A stretch of DNA of 64,000 nucleotides from an uncultured Pseudoflavonifractor sp. (GCA_947425785.1 CANEAY010000005.1:1-64000); one strand, 5' to 3'. Counted from the stretch's first letter, positions 51,465 to 60,272 are shown. The notes: generated from the letters alone by a model not told the origin. Program-made: numbers and translations.

Positions 51465-52546
51465 ACTATAAGATCGCGCTTATCCGGGGCGACGGCATCG
51501 GCCCCGAGGTGGTCAATGAGGCGGTAGGCGTTTTGGACGCTGCAGCGGAGAAGTTTGGTCACAGTATCGAATATGTGGACGTCCTGCTGGGCGGCTGCGC
51601 CACCGACGCGGTGGGGAAGAGCTACCCCGACGGTACGGCGGAGAAGTGCAGAGCCTGCGACGCCATCCTGCTGGGCGCCGTGGGAGGGCCCAAGTGGGGC
51701 CCCGACAAGCCCGCCGACCAGCGGCCGGAGACCGCCCTGCTGGCCCTGCGCAAGGACTTGGAGCTATACGCCAATCTACGTCCCGCCACCCTGCGGCCCG
51801 CCATGGCCGACTCCAGCCCCCTGCGCCGGGAGACCGCCGAAAAGGGCATCGACCTGATGATGGTGCGGGAGCTCACCGGCGGCATCTATTTCGGGAAGCG
51901 GGACAAGTATCAGACCGAGGATCGGGGCGTGGAGTGTACCGACCTGATGGCATACTCCGAGAAAGAGATCGAGCGCATTGGCCGCAGGGCCTTTGAGCTG
52001 GCGCGGCTGCGCCGTGGAAAGGTGTCCAGCGTGGACAAGGCCAACGTGCTGGAGACCTCCCGGCTGTGGCGGGAGGTCATGCACCGTCTAGCCAAGGAGT
52101 ATCCTGACGTGCAGTATGAGGACGTGCTGGTGGACAACTGTGCCATGCAGATCGTCCGGGATCCCGGCCAGTTTGATGTGGTGGTCACGGAGAATATGTT
52201 CGGCGACATCCTCTCCGATGAGGCCAGCATGGTCACCGGCTCTATCGGCCTGCTGCCCTCCGCCTCTATTGGAGACACGGCCCCCGGGCTTTACGAGCCT
52301 ATCCACGGCTCCGCCCCCGACATCGCGGGCCAGGACAAGGCCAACCCCATGGCCACCATCCTGTCGGCGGCTATGATGTTCCGTTATTCCTTCCAGCGCA
52401 GGGAAGAGGCGGACGCCATTGAGCAGGCGGTGGACGCAGTGCTTGCCGAAGGCTGGCGCACTGCCGACATCGCCAAGCCGGGGGAGAAGGTCGTCGGTAC
52501 AAAAGAGATGGGGCGGCTCATCCGGGAAAAGCTGGCCGCACTTTAA
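51461..52546 (+). CDS. leuB: 3-isopropylmalate dehydrogenase
   Basis: A 361-residue NAD-dependent oxidative decarboxylase, third leucine-specific step. N-terminal [14 protein letters not shown], the NAD/substrate region [39 protein letters not shown], and [16 protein letters not shown] with the metal-binding Asp residues are visible; [15 protein letters not shown] is the adenine-binding loop. Complete. Terminator follows within ten bases. Confidence 0.97.
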   Translation: MNYKIALIRGDGIGPEVVNEAVGVLDAAAEKFGHSIEYVDVLLGGCATDAVGKSYPDGTAEKCRACDAILLGAVGGPKWGPDKPADQRPETALLALRKDLELYANLRPATLRPAMADSSPLRRETAEKGIDLMMVRELTGGIYFGKRDKYQTEDRGVECTDLMAYSEKEIERIGRRAFELARLRRGKVSSVDKANVLETSRLWREVMHRLAKEYPDVQYEDVLVDNCAMQIVRDPGQFDVVVTENMFGDILSDEASMVTGSIGLLPSASIGDTAPGLYEPIHGSAPDIAGQDKANPMATILSAAMMFRYSFQRREEADAIEQAVDAVLAEGWRTADIAKPGEKVVGTKEMGRLIREKLAAL

Positions 52547-52556
52547 GAAATGAAGA

Positions 52557-52589
52557 AAAAAGACCGGAGTAAAAAGCTCCGGTCTTTTT
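52557..52589. terminator. Bidirectional terminator between leuB and the glycosyltransferase gene
   Basis: Perfect 13-bp stem (52557-52569 with 52577-52589), five A on the left and five T on the right. It overlaps the stop codon of the convergent glycosyltransferase gene. Confidence 0.9.
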
Positions 52590-53430
52590 ATTCGTCATCT
52601 CCCAGCTTGGGCGCCAGCGGCGGCACCGCCCCATCCATAGCGGCGGAGAGCAGGTAACGGTAAATGCCCGCTTTCTGCTCATCGTAGAGATCCAGCTTTT
52701 GATAGAGTTTCTTGTAATAGGCAAAGGTATCGGTCTTCATTCGCACTGTCCGGCGCAGGTTGGCCTGGCTGCCGACCAGGCTACCGCCCCGCTTGAAGTA
52801 ATAGTAAAGCGGCTCATCCACAAGGGCGACCAGGCGGGTGCGCTCAATATATTCCAGATTAAAGAGGAAGTCCTCGCCCCAACTGGCCTGAGGGTCAAAA
52901 CGGAGGCGGGCTGCCTCCACAATAGAGCGGCGGTAAAATTTGTTCCACAGCACGCCGTAATAGTAATTCGCCGGGGCCTTCATCATCTGCTCGGCATACT
53001 CCCGCCGGGTGAGGACACCGGAGCCCCTGATGTGCCCGCGGCTGACCATTCGCTCGCCCGCCACCCGGTAGAAGTGGCTCACCACCAGGTCGCCGCCGGT
53101 ACTCTCTGCTGCGTGGAGAAACCGTTCGGTGGCGTCGGGGGTGAGCCAATCATCTCCGTCCGCGAATTGGAGAAAACGGCCCTGGGCCTGATCCAACGCT
53201 TTATTGCGACTGTCAGAGACGCCGGTATTGGATTTGTCGATCAGCCGAAAACGGCTGTCTGCGCGCTCATAGGAGCGGCAGATATAGGCAGAGGCGTCGT
53301 CGCTGCCGTCATTGACCAGCAGCACCTCTAAATTAGGGTAGGTCTGGGCCCGAATGGAGTCCAGGCACCGTTCCAAATAAGGGGCGACGTTATATACGGG
53401 AACAATGATGCTTACCAGTGCGCCATCCAT
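52588..53430 (-). CDS. Family 2 glycosyltransferase
   Basis: A 280-residue GT-A fold glycosyltransferase. The N-terminus VSIIVPVYNVAPYLERCLDSIRAQTYPNLEVLLVNDGSDD binds the sugar nucleotide, and FADGDDWLTP carries the DxD motif. GEDFLFNLEYIERT is the likely catalytic-base region. No membrane anchor. Donor and acceptor are unknown; envelope or capsule glycans are the usual targets, but no other glycan genes are nearby. It has its own promoter and is monocistronic. Confidence 0.92.
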   Translation of the reverse strand: MDGALVSIIVPVYNVAPYLERCLDSIRAQTYPNLEVLLVNDGSDDASAYICRSYERADSRFRLIDKSNTGVSDSRNKALDQAQGRFLQFADGDDWLTPDATERFLHAAESTGGDLVVSHFYRVAGERMVSRGHIRGSGVLTRREYAEQMMKAPANYYYGVLWNKFYRRSIVEAARLRFDPQASWGEDFLFNLEYIERTRLVALVDEPLYYYFKRGGSLVGSQANLRRTVRMKTDTFAYYKKLYQKLDLYDEQKAGIYRYLLSAAMDGAVPPLAPKLGDDE

Positions 53431-53463
53431 AGGGATCCCTCGCTTTTCACGTTCTTTTTTGCT

Positions 53464-53492
53464 ATTGTAGCAGTTTTTGATGCCAAAAGCAA
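53464..53492 (-). promoter_or_regulatory. Promoter of the glycosyltransferase gene
   Basis: On the minus strand TTGCTT (53492-53487), 17-base spacer ending TGC, then TACAAT (53469-53464), i.e. an extended -10. Confidence 0.7.
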
Positions 53493-53630
53493 AGTTAATG
53501 GTCGCTTAGTCATATAAAGCCAAGCATTTCCTGACAGGGAGATATCCAAATTACTACGAATTTACTACATCCGGCTCTTCCGCTCCATGGGGTTTTGCAT
53601 AAATTTCCCCGCAACTATGCAGCCGGCATA

Positions 53631-53659
53631 TTGTTTTCCCAAAAGGGTTCTGATATAAT
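53631..53659 (+). promoter_or_regulatory. Promoter of the SLH-domain protein gene
   Basis: TTGTTT at 53631-53636, 17-base spacer ending TGA, consensus TATAAT at 53654-53659. Between it and the glycosyltransferase promoter (53500-53625) I see only an A+T-rich stretch with two ATTTACTAC-like repeats near 53552-53570. Confidence 0.75.
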
Positions 53660-53722
53660 CAAAAAAACGTGTCTTTTCCCTCTCCCTGCGGAGAGCAACT
53701 TTGAAAGTAAGGAGCAAAGCAT

Positions 53723-55564
53723 ATGAAAAAGAAAATCACATCCCTTCTGCTGGGCCTCACCCTTTGTCTGGGCCTGCTGCCCGCCGCCGCTCTGGCGGAT
53801 GGCGCCCCGCTCTACGAATGGAAGAGCCAAGTCCCGGAGGATCCCGGCGCCATCACCTACGATATGGAGGTGGCCGATTTCGGCACAATGGAATACGGCT
53901 ACAGGAAAGAGGACTGCCCCACCCTCACCATCTCCTTTACCAACACCAGTGACCAGACCCTATGGTATATCCACGATTTCAGTTCCAAAGGCGGCGACCG
54001 CTTTAACGTCACTGTGCCCCGGGAGGGCTGGGACAGTATCCGCCAATATCTGGTGATCCCCATCAGCACCTACGCTCTGGAGCTGAAGCCCGGCTCCTCG
54101 GCCAGTGTGAATGTGACCCCGTACACCGGATACCGGGAGAGTACCAGTTTCCCTGCCGGGGTGTATGACGGAGAGCTGGACTTCTTCTTTGCCACTTCCG
54201 ACGAGCCTGTGGGCAGAAACCGGTACGACGAGCCCATCTTCGAGGGGGGCAACTACCCCCTGCCCTACCACTTTGAAATAGTCTATGACGGCTATATAGG
54301 CGGTGAGGAGGCCATGGAGCTGGACCGGGAGAGCGTGGACTTCGGCCCAGTGGAGATGGAGGACACCGTTATCGAGACCGTCTCTGTCACCAACCGGGCC
54401 AAGGTGGAGATAGAGCTGCAGGCCAAACTGGCAAGCGAGGGGACCAATCATGGGGCCTTTGAGCGGAGCGTCCAACAGTGCCTTGAACTGAAGGAGAAGC
54501 AGTGGACTCTGGCCCCCGGTGAAACGGCTCAGGTCGAAATCGTCAAGGGCACCACAGGGAACAACAAACTCCCGGGCCGGTATGATACCGAACTGGTGCT
54601 GACCTCCGAATACCGGGTGGAGGGGGGAGGCAACCTCATGTCCTACCGGGACGAGAAGGTGGTGCCCATCACCCTCACCCCGGTGAAGGGGGGCAATCTG
54701 TCCGTCTTGGTGCAGCTGGAGTCCCCCCAGGGCCCCTCGGGGTATTTCACCTCCGCCGACGGAGCCACGACATACTGGGGCAACGAGAACATCGACGTGC
54801 CCTACGGCGGGGATCTGTCCCTGAACATTGTCCCCTTTGTCCCCGAGCATGGTTACGTTCTGGCGATACAGCAGTTTAGCAGCACCTCCAGCTACCACTA
54901 TGTGGGCCATGACGCTACCCTTCTGGCCCAGGATGTAACGGACAGACAACATTACCGGGTGAGCATCGCCTCCTGCGCTGTACCCCCCGCCGACTGGGCC
55001 CGGGACGCGGTGGGCAGAGCCTACTCCCTGGGCATCTTCTCCCCCGGCGGCGATATGCCGGGTCTTGGCAGCGGGGGCGACCACGGCGTCAACGGGGAGA
55101 TACCCGACTCCTCCTACGCCGCCCCCATCACCCGGAAGGATTTCTGCAATCTGGCCATGGAGATTTATCTTAAGCTGCGGCCCGAGGAGTATCGCGAACT
55201 CCCGAACTCCCTGCCCACCTCCTTCACCGACACGGACGACATGAACGTCCGCCGGCTGGCCTATCTGAAGGTCATCACCGGCGTGGGAGATGAAAAATTT
55301 GACCCCGACGGTCAGCTGACAAGAGAGCAGGCCGCCGCCATCCTCTCCCGGCTGGCGGGGGTGCTGGGCATCAATCTGGACAAGGCTGCCCCCACCTTTG
55401 ACGACAATGGCTCCATCTCCCCCTGGGCCAGCGAGGCCGTGGGAGAGATGCAGGCCGCCGGTATTATGGGCGGTTTGGGCAATAACCAGTTCGGCCCCCA
55501 GGGCACTTACAGCTGGGAGCAGTCCATCGCCACCCTCATGCGGATTTACGATATGACGATGTAA
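53723..55564 (+). CDS. Secreted S-layer homology (SLH) domain protein
   Basis: A 613-residue exported protein. Signal peptide 1-25 (KKKITSLLLGLTLCLGLLPAAALA, cleavage before DG). The middle has two Ig-like segments of the type found in cell-surface adhesins, each starting with a VADFGTMEYG / VDFGPVEMED phrase and a TFxNTS/SVTNRA strand, then a beta-rich region. SLH modules occupy about 415-613 (WARDAVGRAYSLGIFSP, FTDTDDMNVRRLAYLKVITGVGDEKFDPDGQLTREQ and SPWASEAVGEMQAAGIMGG), probably anchoring it to the wall. Ligand unknown. Confidence 0.85.
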   Translation: MKKKITSLLLGLTLCLGLLPAAALADGAPLYEWKSQVPEDPGAITYDMEVADFGTMEYGYRKEDCPTLTISFTNTSDQTLWYIHDFSSKGGDRFNVTVPREGWDSIRQYLVIPISTYALELKPGSSASVNVTPYTGYRESTSFPAGVYDGELDFFFATSDEPVGRNRYDEPIFEGGNYPLPYHFEIVYDGYIGGEEAMELDRESVDFGPVEMEDTVIETVSVTNRAKVEIELQAKLASEGTNHGAFERSVQQCLELKEKQWTLAPGETAQVEIVKGTTGNNKLPGRYDTELVLTSEYRVEGGGNLMSYRDEKVVPITLTPVKGGNLSVLVQLESPQGPSGYFTSADGATTYWGNENIDVPYGGDLSLNIVPFVPEHGYVLAIQQFSSTSSYHYVGHDATLLAQDVTDRQHYRVSIASCAVPPADWARDAVGRAYSLGIFSPGGDMPGLGSGGDHGVNGEIPDSSYAAPITRKDFCNLAMEIYLKLRPEEYRELPNSLPTSFTDTDDMNVRRLAYLKVITGVGDEKFDPDGQLTREQAAAILSRLAGVLGINLDKAAPTFDDNGSISPWASEAVGEMQAAGIMGGLGNNQFGPQGTYSWEQSIATLMRIYDMTM

Positions 55565-55710
55565 GCTCTGCCGGAACATTTTAGCCATATCCTGATTGAA
55601 TCAAAGAAAGGATGGGCGTTCCATCTCCCGCCTTTCCCACTTTCCGTACTACCGCTGCAGGTAAAAGGATGGAAAGATACGCTGAGATATGCGATGAGAT
55701 CATCTACCGA

Positions 55711-55756
55711 ACAAATAGAGGCAACACCTGAAAATACAGGTGTTGCCTCTATTTGT
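55711..55756 (+). terminator. Perfect 20-bp inverted repeat after the SLH gene
   Basis: Arms 55711-55730 and 55737-55756 are exact complements with an AAAATA loop. The right arm ends CTATTTGT with no clean T-run, so termination strength is uncertain. In 55565-55904 the only other element seen is the trxA promoter. Confidence 0.6.
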
Positions 55757-55812
55757 AAAGATATGTAACGTTAAATTGAAAAGGGGCTATTCTTTGGCGG
55801 CAAAGAAAAGTC

Positions 55813-55841
55813 TTGACAATGGAGATGACATATACGATAAT
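55813..55841 (+). promoter_or_regulatory. Promoter of trxA-ruvX
   Basis: Consensus TTGACA at 55813-55818, 17-base spacer, GATAAT at 55836-55841. Confidence 0.8.
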
Positions 55842-55904
55842 CTGAAAAAGAATATTTGCTTTTTCCTTACAAACACTAAGGGGCAAGAAAGGCAGGTAAT
55901 TACT

Positions 55905-56228
55905 ATGGCACTGATCCATTTTAACACCCAGGGCTTTGACAGAGCCCGTGATTCCGACATCCCTGTCCTGGTGGATTTCTGGGCCACCTGGTGCGGCCCC
56001 TGCCAGATGCTGGGGCCCGTCATCGAGCAGCTGGCGGAGGAGTACGAGGGCAAGGACGTGGTCATCGGCAAGGTGGACGTGGACGAAAACCCGGATCTGG
56101 CCGCCCGCTACGGCGTTATGAGCGTGCCCACGGTCATCCTCTTCAAGGACGGAGCGGAAGTGGAGCGGAAGGTTGGCGTCATGCCCTTCGACGTGTACGC
56201 CGAGCTTCTGGACGGCGCCCTGAGCTGA
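55905..56228 (+). CDS. trxA: Thioredoxin
   Basis: A 107-residue thioredoxin with the redox site WCGPC in [20 protein letters not shown] and the cis-Pro loop [11 protein letters not shown]. It reduces cytoplasmic disulfides with thioredoxin reductase. ATG 55905 gives the standard length and follows AAAGGCAGG; upstream in-frame starts lie at or before the promoter and are rejected. ruvX follows after one base. Confidence 0.95.
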   Translation: MALIHFNTQGFDRARDSDIPVLVDFWATWCGPCQMLGPVIEQLAEEYEGKDVVIGKVDVDENPDLAARYGVMSVPTVILFKDGAEVERKVGVMPFDVYAELLDGALS

Positions 56229-56229
56229 T

Positions 56230-56649
56230 ATGCGCATTATGGCCATCGACTACGGCGACGCCAGGACAGGCGTCGCCGTATCCGATCCCACCGGACTTCT
56301 GGCGGGATTTACCACCGTGATCCAAAGCCACAGACCGGAGTGCGTCGCCGACCAGCTTGCGGCCCTTGCCAAGGCGCACGGGGCAGAAGAGCTGGTGATG
56401 GGGTTCCCGCGGAATATGGACGGCTCTGAGGGCCCCAGGGCGGAGCTGTACCGGACTTTCGCCGCTCTGGTGGAGGAGCGCACAGGTCTTCCTGTGACGC
56501 TCTGGGACGAACGGCGCACCACCATTGAGGCCCACGCCATTTTACATGAGAGCGGCAAAAAGATGAAGGCCCACAAGAAAAATGTGGACGCCGTGGCCGC
56601 CACCCTCATTTTAGAGGGCTATCTGACCAGAAAAAGACTACAGGGGTGA
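56230..56649 (+). CDS. ruvX: Putative pre-16S rRNA nuclease / Holliday junction resolvase-like YqgF
   Basis: A 139-residue RNase H-fold protein of the YqgF/RuvX family, shown in E. coli to help mature the 16S rRNA 5' end. Active-site acids are in MAIDYGDARTGVAVSD, in LWDERRTTIEA and in KKNVDAVAATLILEGYL. Starts one base after trxA and overlaps its own terminator at the 3' end. Normally alaS-linked in Firmicutes; here linked to trxA. Confidence 0.94.
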   Translation: MRIMAIDYGDARTGVAVSDPTGLLAGFTTVIQSHRPECVADQLAALAKAHGAEELVMGFPRNMDGSEGPRAELYRTFAALVEERTGLPVTLWDERRTTIEAHAILHESGKKMKAHKKNVDAVAATLILEGYLTRKRLQG

Positions 56650-56671
56650 GTTCTCTCACCCCTGTTTTTTT
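56640..56671. terminator. Intrinsic terminator after ruvX
   Basis: Perfect 11-bp stem (56640-56650 with 56655-56665), TTCT loop, followed by TTTTTT. It overlaps the 3' ends of both ruvX and the convergent TSUP gene. Confidence 0.88.
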
Positions 56672-57021
56672 CGGAAAAGCTCCCGAAGGCCAATATAGAG
56701 AAGATAGCCCCCGAAAAAGCGGCGCAGAAGCCCGACATCAAGGGCGGTGGCCGCCCAAGCGGCAGCCGCCGTTCCGGCCAGTCCCGCAAGAATGGCGGGG
56801 AGGGCTGTTCTTTTGTCGATATAGCCGTTTTTGATGTGACTGGGCAGGGCGGTTGCCGCGGTGGGGAGGAAGTAGAGCAGGTTGATCCCCTGGGCCATGT
56901 GCTGATCCACTCCGGCAAAGGCGGTCATGTAGATCAGAAGGAGAGTGCCCCCTCCCACGCCAAAGCCGGAGAGGACGCCGGTGGCCGCCCCTGCCAGAGC
57001 GGCGATGAGCCAGACCCCCAT
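56656..57021 (-). CDS. Half-size TSUP (TauE/SafE) permease, second half
   Basis: A 121-residue membrane protein equal to one four-helix repeat of a TauE/SafE (TSUP) permease, a family exporting sulfite, sulfonates or related anions. The N-terminal LAGAATGVLSGFGVGGGTLLLIYM with the Gly-rich motif and LPSHIKNGYIDKRTALPAILAG are typical. Full TSUP proteins are about 250 residues with two such repeats; here the other repeat is the preceding gene, joined by a one-base TGATG overlap, so a heterodimer is likely. Confidence 0.82.
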   Translation of the reverse strand: MGVWLIAALAGAATGVLSGFGVGGGTLLLIYMTAFAGVDQHMAQGINLLYFLPTAATALPSHIKNGYIDKRTALPAILAGLAGTAAAAWAATALDVGLLRRFFGGYLLYIGLRELFRKKQG

Positions 57022-57380
57022 CAGAAGAAAAGGGACTTGACGCCGCCGTAGAGGATCAGCAGAGCAAATCCCCGGCGAAGCCAGTCCATATTCAGGTTTT
57101 GAAAAAGCTTACCGCCCACAAAGCCGCCCACCAGGCCCCCTGCCAGATAGGGAAGCGCGGCCATTACATCCAGCCCGCCCCGAAGCAGGTAAATTACGGA
57201 GGACAAGGCGCACAGGGGCAGGATGATGGCCACCGAGGTGGCAAAAGCCCTGCGCTGATCCAGACCGCATTTGTCCACCAGCATGGGCACCAGTATCATC
57301 CCGCCGCCACCGCCAAAAAAGCCGTTGACCAGTCCGGCTGCGCCGCCGGCCAGGGCGGAGCGAAGCGTCATTTTTTCCAC
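57021..57380 (-). CDS. Half-size TSUP (TauE/SafE) permease, first half
   Basis: A 119-residue four-helix membrane protein with the TSUP glycine motif LAGGAAGLVNGFFGGGGGMILVPML and DQRRAFATSVAIILPLCALSSVIYL. It is the upstream member of the tandem pair. Neither gene looks broken: both have starts and stops, and the junction is a translationally coupled overlap rather than a frameshift in continuous homologous sequence. Substrate unknown. Confidence 0.82.
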   Translation of the reverse strand: MEKMTLRSALAGGAAGLVNGFFGGGGGMILVPMLVDKCGLDQRRAFATSVAIILPLCALSSVIYLLRGGLDVMAALPYLAGGLVGGFVGGKLFQNLNMDWLRRGFALLILYGGVKSLFF

Positions 57381-57423
57381 GAAAAAATCCCCTCCCGGCC
57401 TATTTTGGCAGGGAGGGGCAGTT

Positions 57424-58143
57424 TTATTCGGTGATGAGGGAGAGAACTACGTCTCCCGCCAGCATGAGCCCCGCGCAGGAGGGCACCCAGGCCACGCTGC
57501 CGGGGATGCTCCGCCGTCCCGGCGGCGGGGCTTCGCCGCAGTCGGCGGTGGGGGCTGGCTCTTCCGCCGACCAGAGCACCCGGTGGTGGTGGATGCCCCG
57601 GGCCCGCAGTTCCTTGCGCACCACCCGGGCCAGCGGACAGCCCATGGTCTTGGAGATGTCGGTGATCTGGAACCGGGTGGGATCCAGCTTGTTGCCGGTG
57701 CCCAGGGCGGAGATGATGGGAACGCCCCGCTCCAGGGCGGTCTGGATCAGATCCAGCTTGCAGGAGACCAGGTCGATGGCATCTATGATATAGTTGTAGT
57801 TTTGAGAGAAGAAAATCTCCCGGGTCTCTGGGGTATAGCGGTAGACAAGGGGATTCGCCTTACAGCTTGGAGCCACCTGGGCCACCCGCCTGGCCATGGC
57901 CTCCGCCTTTGGGGTGCCCACCGTCTCCACCGTGGCCTCCAGCTGGCGGTTCAGGTTGGTGACGCTCACCTCGTCGCAGTCAGCCAGGGTGAGCTCTCCC
58001 ACCCCGGAGCGAGCCAGGGCCTCGGCGCACCAGCTTCCCACGCCCCCCAGGCCCAGCACGGCCACGTGGCTCCGGGCCAGCTTTTCCATGGCTGGGCGGC
58101 CCAGGAGCATCTCGGTGCGGAGAAGGGACTCGTCCATATCCAT
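57424..58143 (-). CDS. tcdA: tRNA threonylcarbamoyladenosine dehydratase (TcdA-like, ThiF/HesA family)
   Basis: A 239-residue E1-like ATP-dependent enzyme that cyclises t6A37 of tRNA to ct6A. The nucleotide-binding VAVLGLGGVGSWCAEALARSGVGELTLADCDEVSVTNLNRQ, YIIDAIDLVSCKLDLI and the ISALGTGNKLDPTRFQITDI segment are family features; GSVAWVPSCAGLMLAGDVV ends it. ATG 58143 follows AGAGGAG on the minus strand; a longer in-frame ORF would run back through the terminator of the next gene and is rejected. Confidence 0.9.
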   Translation of the reverse strand: MDMDESLLRTEMLLGRPAMEKLARSHVAVLGLGGVGSWCAEALARSGVGELTLADCDEVSVTNLNRQLEATVETVGTPKAEAMARRVAQVAPSCKANPLVYRYTPETREIFFSQNYNYIIDAIDLVSCKLDLIQTALERGVPIISALGTGNKLDPTRFQITDISKTMGCPLARVVRKELRARGIHHHRVLWSAEEPAPTADCGEAPPPGRRSIPGSVAWVPSCAGLMLAGDVVLSLITE

Positions 58144-58156
58144 CGCTCCTCTCTGA

Positions 58157-58190
58157 AAAAAGAGCCGCCCAAGGCTGGGCGGCTCTTTTT
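58157..58190 (-). terminator. Terminator after the foldase gene
   Basis: A 15-bp perfect stem (58157-58171 with 58176-58190), loop AGGC, with A and T runs at both ends. It serves the minus-strand gene ending at 58202. Confidence 0.9.
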
Positions 58191-58201
58191 CTGTCATTGG
58201 T

Positions 58202-59914
58202 TTAAGCCGCGGGGGACTCCTCCGGCTCGGCGCTCTCGGCGGGAGTGGCGGAGGGGGTGGGGACAGCGTTGCTGGCCACGCCGACATATTTCATGCCGTC
58301 CACGGCGGCGGCCTCCATGGCCTCGGTGAGGCCGTTGACCCACTCGGTCTGGTCGGTGCTCTGCTTGGCCTGGATGGCGGTGCCCTTCCAGGAGGGCTCC
58401 TCAGACTTCTCGAAGTAGATCACGTGCCAGCCGTAATAGTTGGCGTCTTCGCCGTTGTGGCAGACAAGGCCGGTGTCACCAGGCTGACGGGCGGGGTCGA
58501 AGATCCAGTCGTTGAACACGCCCACCATGTCGCCCTTGTTGATATAGGTGTAACGGCCGCCGTTACCCTTGGAGCCGCCGTCGTCGCTGTGCTCGTCGGC
58601 CAGAGCGCCGAAGCTCTCGGCAGTGGCCTTGCCGGACTTCCACTCCTCCAGCAGGGCCTCGGCCTCCGCCTTGGCGGCATCCATAGCCTCCTGGGTGGGA
58701 GCGCCCTGGGGGTCGTCAGCGGGGCTCTCCGCCATGATGAGGATGTGGCGGACGTTGACGGTGGGGTCGTTGACCAGGTAGCGATCCAGGAAGAGGAGCA
58801 CCTGGTAGCCGGTGGTGGTCTCGATAGCGGTCACATCGCCGGCCCTGCGGGCAGAGTCCATCAGCCAGGAGCTGGCGGCAGCGCCGCCGGAGCTGAGGGT
58901 GCTGCCCAGCACCTTCTGCTGGAGGGAGTAGCCCTCCACAGCGTAGGCACCCTTGTAGGCCTCGGCCACGTAGTCGGGCGCGATCTCAATAAAGGTCTTT
59001 TCCCGGTCGGAACGGGAGACAGCCTCCAGCTTCTCCACGGCCTCGTCCGCTTTCTCCTTGGCCGCTGCCATGGCCGCGGCCTTCTCCTCGTCGGTGGCCT
59101 CCACGGTCTTGCCCTCGGCATCGGTGGTGGTGGGAGCGGTGCCGTCCACCACAAAGATACGGTAGTCGTAGCTGTCCAGGGTGTCGGGATGCTCGTCATA
59201 GTAGGCCTTCAGAGCATCCTCGTCGTAGGAGATGCCCTTTTCGTGCACCTCGGAGAATTCAGAGGCCAGCACGTCGTTGGTGAGATTGCGGACAAATACC
59301 TTCTCGGTGACGCCGTTACCGTAGACCTGGGCAAAGTAAGAGCTGCGGGTCATGCCGTTCTGGGCGCAGATCAGGTCGATGCCGGCAAGCTGCTCGTCGA
59401 TGATCTTCTGGCCCTCCTCGGAGAGGGTATGGCCCTGGGCCTTGGCCTCGGCGCACAGGGCGGCGGTCTGCTGGAGGTAGGTCAGGGCATTGTCCCGGAA
59501 GGAGTCGGCATAGGTCTTGCCCTCTTCCTCATTGTACCACTGCTCGCCCTCGCTGATGTTGGGGTCATAGCCCAGGGAGATGCCCATCTGGGCGAACTGC
59601 TGGTACTGGGAGTAGGCGGAGTTCCGGGCCAGCACGTAATAATACTGCAGGTCGGCCACAGAGTAATCCACGCCGCCCACGGTGGCGGCCACGTCCTTGC
59701 CGTGATCCCTGCTGTTCATGCCGTTCCACACCAGAAGGGCCGCAGCGGCCACAGCACAGACAACGCCTACGGCGGTGTAGATGGTCTTCTGTCTCTTGGC
59801 GGCCAAAGCGTCGGCCTGTTCCTTCTGCTGACGCTGAGTAAGGCTCTCGGCCATCTCAGCCTTCCGCTGCTGTTTCTTATCGGATGCGCTCATTGCAGTC
59901 TTCAGTCCTCTCAT
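58202..59914 (-). CDS. Membrane-anchored parvulin-type peptidyl-prolyl isomerase (PrsA/SurA-like)
   Basis: A 570-residue type II membrane protein: a basic, Gln-rich cytoplasmic N-terminus (KKQQRKAEMAESLTQRQQKEQ), one helix (about 45-65), then an extracytoplasmic SurA_N-like helical domain (about 75-230) and a rotamase domain (about 385-520) with VNVRHILIMAES, FGALADEHSDDGGSKGNGG and the YYGWHVIYFE end. It should aid folding of exported proteins such as penicillin-binding proteins. The C-terminus is Pro/Glu/Ala low complexity. ATG 59914 is used; ATG 59893, behind AGAGGA, is also plausible. Confidence 0.86.
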   Translation of the reverse strand: MRGLKTAMSASDKKQQRKAEMAESLTQRQQKEQADALAAKRQKTIYTAVGVVCAVAAAALLVWNGMNSRDHGKDVAATVGGVDYSVADLQYYYVLARNSAYSQYQQFAQMGISLGYDPNISEGEQWYNEEEGKTYADSFRDNALTYLQQTAALCAEAKAQGHTLSEEGQKIIDEQLAGIDLICAQNGMTRSSYFAQVYGNGVTEKVFVRNLTNDVLASEFSEVHEKGISYDEDALKAYYDEHPDTLDSYDYRIFVVDGTAPTTTDAEGKTVEATDEEKAAAMAAAKEKADEAVEKLEAVSRSDREKTFIEIAPDYVAEAYKGAYAVEGYSLQQKVLGSTLSSGGAAASSWLMDSARRAGDVTAIETTTGYQVLLFLDRYLVNDPTVNVRHILIMAESPADDPQGAPTQEAMDAAKAEAEALLEEWKSGKATAESFGALADEHSDDGGSKGNGGRYTYINKGDMVGVFNDWIFDPARQPGDTGLVCHNGEDANYYGWHVIYFEKSEEPSWKGTAIQAKQSTDQTEWVNGLTEAMEAAAVDGMKYVGVASNAVPTPSATPAESAEPEESPAA

Positions 59915-59980
59915 TTTTTACCTATCACCGGGACGCCCGGCCCCGGCAGGAGCACCACCTGGTGCTCAACGCATTTTGTT

Positions 59981-60009
59981 ATTATACAAGAAACCGTCCA
60001 ACCTTGCAA
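59981..60009 (-). promoter_or_regulatory. Promoter of the foldase gene
   Basis: On the minus strand TTGCAA (60009-60004), 17-base spacer, consensus TATAAT (59986-59981). An 18-bp palindrome (GAGCACCA-CC-TGGTGCTC, 59950-59967) lies in the leader just downstream. Confidence 0.8.
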
Positions 60010-60031
60010 GCCCCAAAGGGCGCAAAAAAAG

Positions 60032-60067
60032 AAAAACCGCTGTTTCTAAGAAAAAACAACGGTTTTT
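60032..60067 (-). terminator. Terminator after the 6S RNA
   Basis: AAAAACCG (60032-60039) pairs with CGGTTTTT (60060-60067), and the stem continues across a mismatch with TGTTT/AAACA. On the minus strand it runs into TTTTTCTTTTTTT, a strong release tract. Confidence 0.8.
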
Positions 60068-60070
60068 GGA

Positions 60071-60262
60071 AAAATAGAACCCCCGCCTTAGCCGTGTGGA
60101 CCCGTTTAAAACCTGCACGTCTCCGGCAGGTGGGTCGCCTCCGCGCCGCTTTACCGCTTCCAACTTCCGGCCAAGGCCGGGAGGCCTGCGAACCGCGGCG
60201 CAAGCCGGCGTCCCGTTTCATAAATGTGGGTTTAAAAGGATCCATCACGCACCAGGCAGGGG
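60071..60262 (-). ncRNA. ssrS: 6S RNA
   Basis: About 190 bases on the minus strand folding as one long, interrupted hairpin. Closing stem: CCCCUGCCU (60262 on) with AGGCGGGGG, then GGAUCC with GGGUCC. A central bubble follows with UUUUAAACC on the 5' side and GGUUUUAAAC on the 3' side, the latter flanked by the small hairpin ACCUGC/GCAGGU. The terminal arm has GGGACGCC/GGCGACCC, GCGCCGC/GCGGCGC and CCGGCC-UU-GGCCGG. This closing stem, bubble and terminal arm are the 6S layout, a promoter mimic that binds sigma-70-type RNA polymerase. Base pairs are better preserved on this strand, and a terminator follows. Exact ends are estimated. Confidence 0.82.
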
Positions 60263-60272
60263 AGGGGGGACA

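Noticed and set aside
58144-58287. N-terminal extension of TcdA to 287 residues
   Set aside because: It would read back through the foldase terminator, giving a Pro/Arg-rich stretch foreign to the family; ATG 58143 has a proper ribosome binding site.
60071-60262. 6S RNA on the + strand
   Set aside because: Pairing in the closing stem is better on the minus strand (G-U pairs instead of C-A mismatches), and the strong terminator tract follows on that strand only.
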